This document shows positions 59,411 to 64,000 of a stretch of DNA of 64,000 nt, one piece after another. A program made the translations under genes and the position numbers. Origin of the DNA: CAJCJE01 sp963818685 (GTDB lineage Bacteria > Actinomycetota > Actinomycetes > Mycobacteriales > Pseudonocardiaceae). The stretch is from positions 620,001 to 684,000 of the forward strand of contig CAWFTJ010000008.1 in assembly GCA_963818685.1 (NCBI GenBank). The letters run 5' to 3'. The notes under the pieces are model-generated. The model was not told the origin of the DNA. It ran no database searches and saw nothing but the letters and a program-made list of their open reading frames with translations. Position 1 is the stretch's first letter; every line of letters begins with the position of its first letter.

Positions 59411-60439
59411 CTACCGGCTCACCTCCGGCCACTGGAGCCGGTCGATCGCGTCCAGGATGCGGTCGACGCTGGGCAGGTGGTGGGCTTCGAGGTTGGGCGG
59501 CGGGTACGGGATGTCAAACCCGGCGACGCGCAGGACCGGCGCCTCAAGGTAGTGGAAGCAGCGCTCGGAGAGCGTGGCGGCGACCTCGGCGCCGTAGCCG
59601 CAGAACCGGCTCGCCTCGTGCACGACGACGGCCCTGCCGGTGCGCGCGACGGCGGCCGCGACGGTGTCCTCGTCGAACGGGGACAGGCTGCGCAGGTCGA
59701 TCACCTCGGCGCTGATGCCGTCCTCCGCAGCGGCCTCTGCCGCCTCCAGCGTGGTGCCGAGTGCTCCCCCGTAGCTGATCAGCGTCACGTCCGTGCCGGT
59801 GCGGCGGACCAGCGCGCGGTCGATGCCGGCACCGGTCTTCTCCAGCGCCGCGCTTTCCTTGGCCCAGTAGCGGCGCTTGGGTTCGAGGAAGATCACCGGG
59901 TCGGGGCAGTCGATGGCCTCGCGCAGCAGCGTGTAGGCGTCGGCCGGAGTCGCGGGCGTGACGACACGCAGGCCGGGCGTGTGCGTGTAGTACATCTCGG
60001 AGGAGTCGCAGTGGTGCTCGACGCCGCCGATGCCGCCGCCGTAGGGAATCCGGATGACTACTGGCAGCTCGACGCTGCCCTGCGTCCGGTTGCGCAGCTT
60101 GGCCAGGTGGCTGGTGATCTGCTCGAACGCGGGATACGCGAACGCGTCGAACTGCATCTCCACGACCGGTCGCAGGCCGTTCATGGCCATGCCGATCGCG
60201 GTGCCGACGATGGCCGACTCGGCCAGCGGCGTGTCGAAGACGCGGCCGTCGCCGAACCGCCTTGCCAGTCCGTCGGTGACGCGGAAGACGCCCCCAAGGG
60301 TGCCCACGTCCTCGCCGAAGACGAGCACGCGGTCGTCGGCGGTGAGCGCGTCGGCCAACGCCTGGTTGAGCGCGCCTGCCATGGTGACCGGGGCGGGCGC
60401 GGTGACGAGGTCGGGTATCCGCTCGGCAACGCTGGTCAT
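59411..60439 (-). CDS. bkdB: Branched-chain 2-oxoacid dehydrogenase E1-beta
   Basis: A 342-residue TPP-dependent E1 beta subunit: VFGEDVGTLGGVFRVTDGLA, FDTPLAESAIVGTAIGMAMN, RPVVEMQFDAFAYPAFEQI, VTPATPADAYTLLREAI and KRRYWAK. It pairs with E1-alpha to decarboxylate branched 2-oxoacids from Val, Leu and Ile. Overlaps E1-alpha by four bases. Confidence 0.87.
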   Translation of the reverse strand: MTSVAERIPDLVTAPAPVTMAGALNQALADALTADDRVLVFGEDVGTLGGVFRVTDGLARRFGDGRVFDTPLAESAIVGTAIGMAMNGLRPVVEMQFDAFAYPAFEQITSHLAKLRNRTQGSVELPVVIRIPYGGGIGGVEHHCDSSEMYYTHTPGLRVVTPATPADAYTLLREAIDCPDPVIFLEPKRRYWAKESAALEKTGAGIDRALVRRTGTDVTLISYGGALGTTLEAAEAAAEDGISAEVIDLRSLSPFDEDTVAAAVARTGRAVVVHEASRFCGYGAEVAATLSERCFHYLEAPVLRVAGFDIPYPPPNLEAHHLPSVDRILDAIDRLQWPEVSR

Positions 60440-61548
60440 CGTTGACCCTCCTCATCGTTCGCGGCGATCTCGTCGAGCAGTTCCCGCTCCTGGCGGCGCA
60501 ACGCCGGGGTCTGGGTGGCGTAGACGTCGCGGAACAGCGCGCGCGGATCGTGCTCGGTGTCGATGTTCATCCGGCCGCGCAACCGGGTCGCCTCGGCTTC
60601 CGCGCTCGCCGCGATCTCGGCGTCGGCGGCCTCGGTGAGCAGGCCACGGTCGGACAGGTGGGCGCGCAGGCGGTCGATCGGGTCCTTGGCCAGCCATTCC
60701 TCGACCTCGGCACGGTCGCGGTAGCGGGTGGCGTCGTCGGCGTTGGTGTGCGCCTCGATCCGGTAGGTGATCGCCTCGATCAGGGTAGGGCCCTCGCCGC
60801 GTGACGCCGCCGCGACCGCCTCGCTGACCACCGCGTACACGGCGGCCGCGTCGTTGCCGTCGACCAGCGCGGAGCGCATGCCATAGCCGATGCCCTTGTG
60901 CGCGAGTGAGGGCGCGTGGGTCTGCTTGCTCAGCGGCACGCTGATCGCGTACCCGTTGTTCTGCACGAAGAACACGGTGGGCGTGTTGAACACGGCCGCG
61001 AAGTTCAGCGCCTCGTGCGTGTCACCCTCGCTGGTGGCGCCGTCGCCGAGCAGCACGAGCGACACGGTGTCCTCACCTTTTATTGTGGCCGCGTGCGCGA
61101 GGCCGACCGCGTGCAGCGTGTTGGTGGCCAGCGGCGTGCACTGCGGAGCCACCCGGTGTCGTGCCGGGTCGTAGCCGCAGTGCCAGTCACCGCGCAGCAG
61201 GGAGAGCACCTCGACCGGGTCGACGCCCCTTGACACGATCGCGACCGAGTCGCGATAGGTCGGGAACAGCCAGTCCTGTTCGCGCAGCGCGGCGACCGCG
61301 CCGATCTCACCCGCCTCCTGGCCGTGCGCGGATGGGTAGACGGCGAGCCTGCCCTGCCTGGTCAGCGCGGTGGCCTGCTGGTCGAACCGGCGACCGAGCA
61401 CCATGCCCCGGTAGAGCCGGAGGAGCACGTCGTCGGCGGGCATGGTCAGGCTCGGGTCGGCGACCAGCGAGCCGTCCGGGTTGATCAGACCGAGGGGTGA
61501 CTCGGTCGGCAGCAACGCCAGGGAGGCGATCGACGTCGATGTGTGCAC
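60436..61548 (-). CDS. bkdA: Branched-chain 2-oxoacid dehydrogenase E1-alpha
   Basis: A 370-residue E1 alpha subunit: RRFDQQATALTRQGRLAVYP, EGDTHEALNFAAVFNTPTVF preceded by the TPP-binding LLGDGATSEGD, FVQNNGYAISVP, and phosphorylation-loop-like ITYRIEAHTNADDATRYRDR. First gene of the bkd operon, divergent from an Lrp regulator by 117 bp. Complex provides precursors for iso/anteiso fatty acids. Confidence 0.87.
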   Translation of the reverse strand: MHTSTSIASLALLPTESPLGLINPDGSLVADPSLTMPADDVLLRLYRGMVLGRRFDQQATALTRQGRLAVYPSAHGQEAGEIGAVAALREQDWLFPTYRDSVAIVSRGVDPVEVLSLLRGDWHCGYDPARHRVAPQCTPLATNTLHAVGLAHAATIKGEDTVSLVLLGDGATSEGDTHEALNFAAVFNTPTVFFVQNNGYAISVPLSKQTHAPSLAHKGIGYGMRSALVDGNDAAAVYAVVSEAVAAASRGEGPTLIEAITYRIEAHTNADDATRYRDRAEVEEWLAKDPIDRLRAHLSDRGLLTEAADAEIAASAEAEATRLRGRMNIDTEHDPRALFRDVYATQTPALRRQERELLDEIAANDEEGQR

Positions 61549-61665
61549 AACGGCCTCCGATCGTTGAGACAGTTAGCTCGAATAATCTGCCTTCCCAGAT
61601 CAAACCTCCAGGCCAGCAGCACGATCACAGACCGATGGTCAGGATCGGCGGTATCGTCTGGACGT
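61549..61665. promoter_or_regulatory. Divergent promoter region of bkd operon and Lrp gene
   Basis: 117 bp carrying AT-rich TTAGCTCGAATAATCTG, the kind of site an Lrp protein binds. No exact motif can be assigned. Confidence 0.35.
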
Positions 61666-62136
61666 ATGGCCTCCCATAACCGGCGATCCGCCCCGATCGA
61701 TGGACAAATGGCCGGGCTCGACCCGACTGACCTGCGACTCATCGCCGAGTTGAAGGCCGATGGCCGCGTCTCCATGCGTGCGCTGGCCGAGCGGCTGCAC
61801 ATCTCGCGGGCGGGCTGCTACGCGCGGGTGGAGCGGTTGCAGCAGGAGGGGATCATCACCGGCTACACGGCGTTGACCGATCCGCGCAAGCTCGGTCAGT
61901 CGCTGGCCGCGTACGTGTACGTGAAGGTGAGCCAGCACTCCTGGCAGGCGGTGCGGGAGATGATGGCGCAGGTGCCGGAGATCGAACACGGCAGCCTGGT
62001 CGCGGGCGAGAACGACCTGATCCTGTTCGTCCGCACCACCGACACGGACAGCCTGCGCGAGCTGGTGCTGTTCAAGCTGCAGAGCATGCCGGACGTGCTG
62101 TCCACCCGCACCGAACTGGTCTTCGACGAACTGTGA
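61666..62136 (+). CDS. Lrp/AsnC family regulator (BkdR-like)
   Basis: A 156-residue protein: HTH ~20-60 (LDPTDLRLIAELKADGRVSM, RALAERLHISRAGCYARVER) and a RAM domain (YVKVSQHSWQAVREMMAQVP, ELVLFKLQSMPDV). Divergence from bkdA fits the BkdR arrangement, in which Lrp controls branched-chain oxoacid oxidation. ATG 61666 has a poor ribosome site; ATG 61708 (MAGLDPTD) is the alternative. Confidence 0.85.
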   Translation: MASHNRRSAPIDGQMAGLDPTDLRLIAELKADGRVSMRALAERLHISRAGCYARVERLQQEGIITGYTALTDPRKLGQSLAAYVYVKVSQHSWQAVREMMAQVPEIEHGSLVAGENDLILFVRTTDTDSLRELVLFKLQSMPDVLSTRTELVFDEL

Positions 62137-62176
62137 GGTCGGTGTTTCCCCAAGTCGAGGAAACACCGACCTCACA
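62132..62176. terminator. Long perfect hairpin, overlapping the Lrp stop codon
   Basis: Perfect 18-bp inverted repeat: TGTGAGGTCGGTGTTTCC at 62132-62149 and GGAAACACCGACCTCACA at 62159-62176, loop 9 bases. It serves the Lrp gene and the converging small membrane protein gene. Confidence 0.85.
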
Positions 62177-62212
62177 AATTCGTTTGTGGACAGACAGTCG
62201 CCGTCCGTTCGG

Positions 62213-62530
62213 TCAACGCGACATGGCCGGTACGGTTGGCATGTCCCGATCGCGTCGAATGGTCACCGGGGTGAACCGGACCGTTGCCGGCTCGAACCGG
62301 ACCGTTGCGGGCTCGACCCGCCTGACCGGCTTGTGCACCGCAGCCCGCCGCTGCCGCCAAGCCTGGTACCTGGCGACGACGCGCGCGATCGCGGCCCGCC
62401 GCGCCTGCGCCCGACGCTCGAACACGTCCTGTTCACACTCGGTATCGATCCGGGCATCCCGCGCCAACCGAACGACCACGACCGCGCAGGCCAACAGGAT
62501 GACGCCGAACACGGTTATCGCAAACACCAC
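62213..62530 (-). CDS. Small single-helix membrane protein with basic repeat tail
   Basis: A 105-residue protein. N-terminal helix AITVFGVILLACAVVVVRLA, then a basic coiled segment (RRAQARRAAIARVVARYQAW), and a tail with EPATVRF repeated (VEPATVRFEPATVRFTPVTI). GTG 62530 has GGGAG close upstream. Unknown family. Confidence 0.7.
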   Translation of the reverse strand: MVFAITVFGVILLACAVVVVRLARDARIDTECEQDVFERRAQARRAAIARVVARYQAWRQRRAAVHKPVRRVEPATVRFEPATVRFTPVTIRRDRDMPTVPAMSR

Positions 62531-62664
62531 GAACTCCCGAACACAGTCTTGATCACTTCCAATTGGCTACGTTCATTATGACGCGAGCGGACGCCGAAGG
62601 TTGGCCAGCGACTGACTTGACCTGAATCACATCGGCCGGAAACCGTTGGCGGACAAGACAAGTT

Positions 62665-63936
62665 TCACTTTTCCTTGCCAGCCAACGAACTTTGTTGACC
62701 CGATCGGGTGGTCTTCCCCGACCCGGCACCGGTCGAAAGCACCGTCGCGCCGATCGCGGCGGAGGCGAGCACGCACGCGAGGCCGCCGCTGGACAGACTG
62801 AAGCGGACGCCGAGCACACCGGCCATGGCGCCACCGCGCAGCTGGCCGAGCACCGGGCCGACTCCATAGGAGAGGACTTCGAGGCCGGCGAGCCTGCCGC
62901 GCATCTCGTCCGGGATGGTGCTGTTCCACAGCGTGCTGCGGAAGATCCCGCTGCACATGTCCGCGCCGCCGGCCAGCACCAGGAACGCGACGGCGATGCC
63001 GATGTTCGGCGCCAGCCCGAACCCGACGATGGCCGCGCCCCAGGCCGAGGCCGAGATCGCGATGGCTGGGCCGTGGCGGCGAACGCCACGAGTCCAGCCG
63101 CTGGTCGCGGACGCGAGCAGTGCGCCGACCGCCTCAGCCGAGAACAGCAGGCCCTGCGCCCAGGCGGCGTGCAACGCGGTCGCCATGAACGGCAGCAGCG
63201 CGACCGGGAAGGCCAGCGTCATCGCGGCCATGTCGACCAGGTACGAGGCGAGCAGGTCGCGCCTGCCGACCGCGTAACGCAGGCCGGCGACGATGCCACG
63301 CAGCCCGGTGACCTGCTCGGCACCGGCACCGCGCGGCAGCGGTCGCAGCGCGAACAGGAACGCGAAGGAGATCACGTAGGTGGCGGCGTCGATGCCGAAC
63401 GCCCACGCGGGTCCCGGTCCGGCCATCAGCACGCCGCCGAGCGCCGGGCCGATGATCAAGCTGGCGGTGCCGCCCAGCGACAGCAGCGCCGAACTCGCGG
63501 CCAACTGGTCCTTGGCCACGATCCGGGGCACTGCCGCGTCCAGCGACGGCCGTTGCAGCACGGCCAGCGACGTGCCGACGGCGGCCCCGACGTAGAGCGG
63601 CCACAGCGCCGGGTGCGGCAGCAGCGAGTCGAGCACGAGGCCGACGCTGACCAGCAGCATGCCGGCCTCGCAGCCGAAGGCGAGCACGCGCCGGTCGAGC
63701 CGGTCCGCGAGCAGCCCGCCGTAGAGGCTGAACAACATCACCGGCACCACCTCGACCGCGCCAAGCAGGCCGACCGCGAGCGGGCTACCGGTCAGCCTGC
63801 TGACCTGCACGAGCGCCGCGACCTCGGTGATCTGGCTGCCGAACAGGGTGACGGTGCGGCTGGCGAACAGCTTGCGGAACTCGGCCGAATCCCGCAGCGG
63901 GCCCACGTCCATGCGCACCCGCGCCAGCCAACCCAT
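62665..63936 (-). CDS. MFS transporter, EntS/enterobactin-exporter-like group
   Basis: A 423-residue, 12-helix protein: FRKLFASRTVTLFGSQITEV, LYGGLLADRLDRRVL (motif A), RPSLDAAVPRIVAKDQLAAS (helix 4-5 signature of the group) and FRSTLWNSTIPDEMRGRLAG. Related to EntS and macrolide exporters; substrate unknown. ATG 63936 (MGWLARV) is preferred over a longer frame to 63972 that reads MPPVAAPRDGSG; neither has a good ribosome site. Confidence 0.85.
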   Translation of the reverse strand: MGWLARVRMDVGPLRDSAEFRKLFASRTVTLFGSQITEVAALVQVSRLTGSPLAVGLLGAVEVVPVMLFSLYGGLLADRLDRRVLAFGCEAGMLLVSVGLVLDSLLPHPALWPLYVGAAVGTSLAVLQRPSLDAAVPRIVAKDQLAASSALLSLGGTASLIIGPALGGVLMAGPGPAWAFGIDAATYVISFAFLFALRPLPRGAGAEQVTGLRGIVAGLRYAVGRRDLLASYLVDMAAMTLAFPVALLPFMATALHAAWAQGLLFSAEAVGALLASATSGWTRGVRRHGPAIAISASAWGAAIVGFGLAPNIGIAVAFLVLAGGADMCSGIFRSTLWNSTIPDEMRGRLAGLEVLSYGVGPVLGQLRGGAMAGVLGVRFSLSSGGLACVLASAAIGATVLSTGAGSGKTTRSGQQSSLAGKEK

Positions 63937-64000
63937 ACCGGAACCATCGCGGGGCGCGGCCACCGGCGGCAACCGAGTTTCAGCCGGGCAGTACCAGTTC

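Noticed and set aside
58904..60445. 513-residue plus-strand frame opposite bkdB/bkdC
   Set aside because: Antisense shadow of two well-supported genes.

Overview
The window is high-GC chromosomal DNA from a filamentous actinomycete. The evidence is strong third-position G/C bias, frequent GTG starts, AGGAGG-type ribosome binding sites, a Streptomyces-type gas vesicle cluster without gvpN, an ECF sigma factor with a C-terminal SnoaL-like domain, a PASTA-less Ser/Thr kinase, a SCO-type methyltransferase (DUF574-like) and a bkdABC/Lrp locus. I infer the order Pseudonocardiales or a relative, but the genus cannot be fixed from this sequence alone. No rRNA, tRNA or CRISPR array was seen.

Layout. 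0-12.5 kb: the end of a secreted BNR-repeat protein, an MHS-type transporter, a membrane-anchored binding-protein/VWA fusion, a DUF1990 gene converging on a PaaX-type regulator, a secreted CE1/PHB-depolymerase-like esterase with a CBM2, an NmrA-like reductase with a large inverted repeat upstream, a decayed stretch, a secreted SdrD_B-like protein, a TPR regulator remnant, a P450, and a spermidine-synthase-like gene. 12.5-18.5 kb: a tightly coupled minus-strand operon encoding a TIR protein, a KGGVGR ATPase with a second TIR-like domain, a winged-helix-like protein and a two-ATPase HerA-like protein. This is the best candidate in the window for an uncharacterised conflict or signalling system. 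18.5-32 kb: an oxidoreductase, a small membrane protein, an MFS exporter, an ECF sigma factor, a sugar ABC importer (permeases and lipoprotein), a four-gene operon (two methyltransferases, an SDR and a cytosolic SsuA-like protein) with a divergent TetR, then a patatin-like lipase coupled to a PlsC-type acyltransferase.

32.2-37.1 kb holds a ten-gene, mostly overlapping gas vesicle operon: two accessory genes, then gvpA, gvpF, gvpG, gvpO, gvpJ, gvpL, gvpS and gvpK. 37-45.7 kb holds a secreted HAF-repeat protein, an isoprenylcysteine methyltransferase-like protein, a secreted tripeptidyl-peptidase-like hydrolase, an unlisted 37-residue hydrophobic peptide gene beside a secreted repeat protein, two inverted IS66 relics bracketing that pair, and a Ser/Thr kinase with 34 consecutive glutamines.

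45.7-64 kb contains a catabolic-type acetolactate synthase, several membrane proteins, a DHA2 exporter, a J-domain membrane protein, an SDR/TetR divergent pair with two clear operators, a LacI regulator with a candidate operator at an adjacent 3-hydroxyisobutyrate-dehydrogenase-like gene, a methyltransferase, the branched-chain 2-oxoacid dehydrogenase operon (E1-alpha, E1-beta, E2) with a divergent Lrp regulator, a small membrane protein and an EntS-like MFS exporter.
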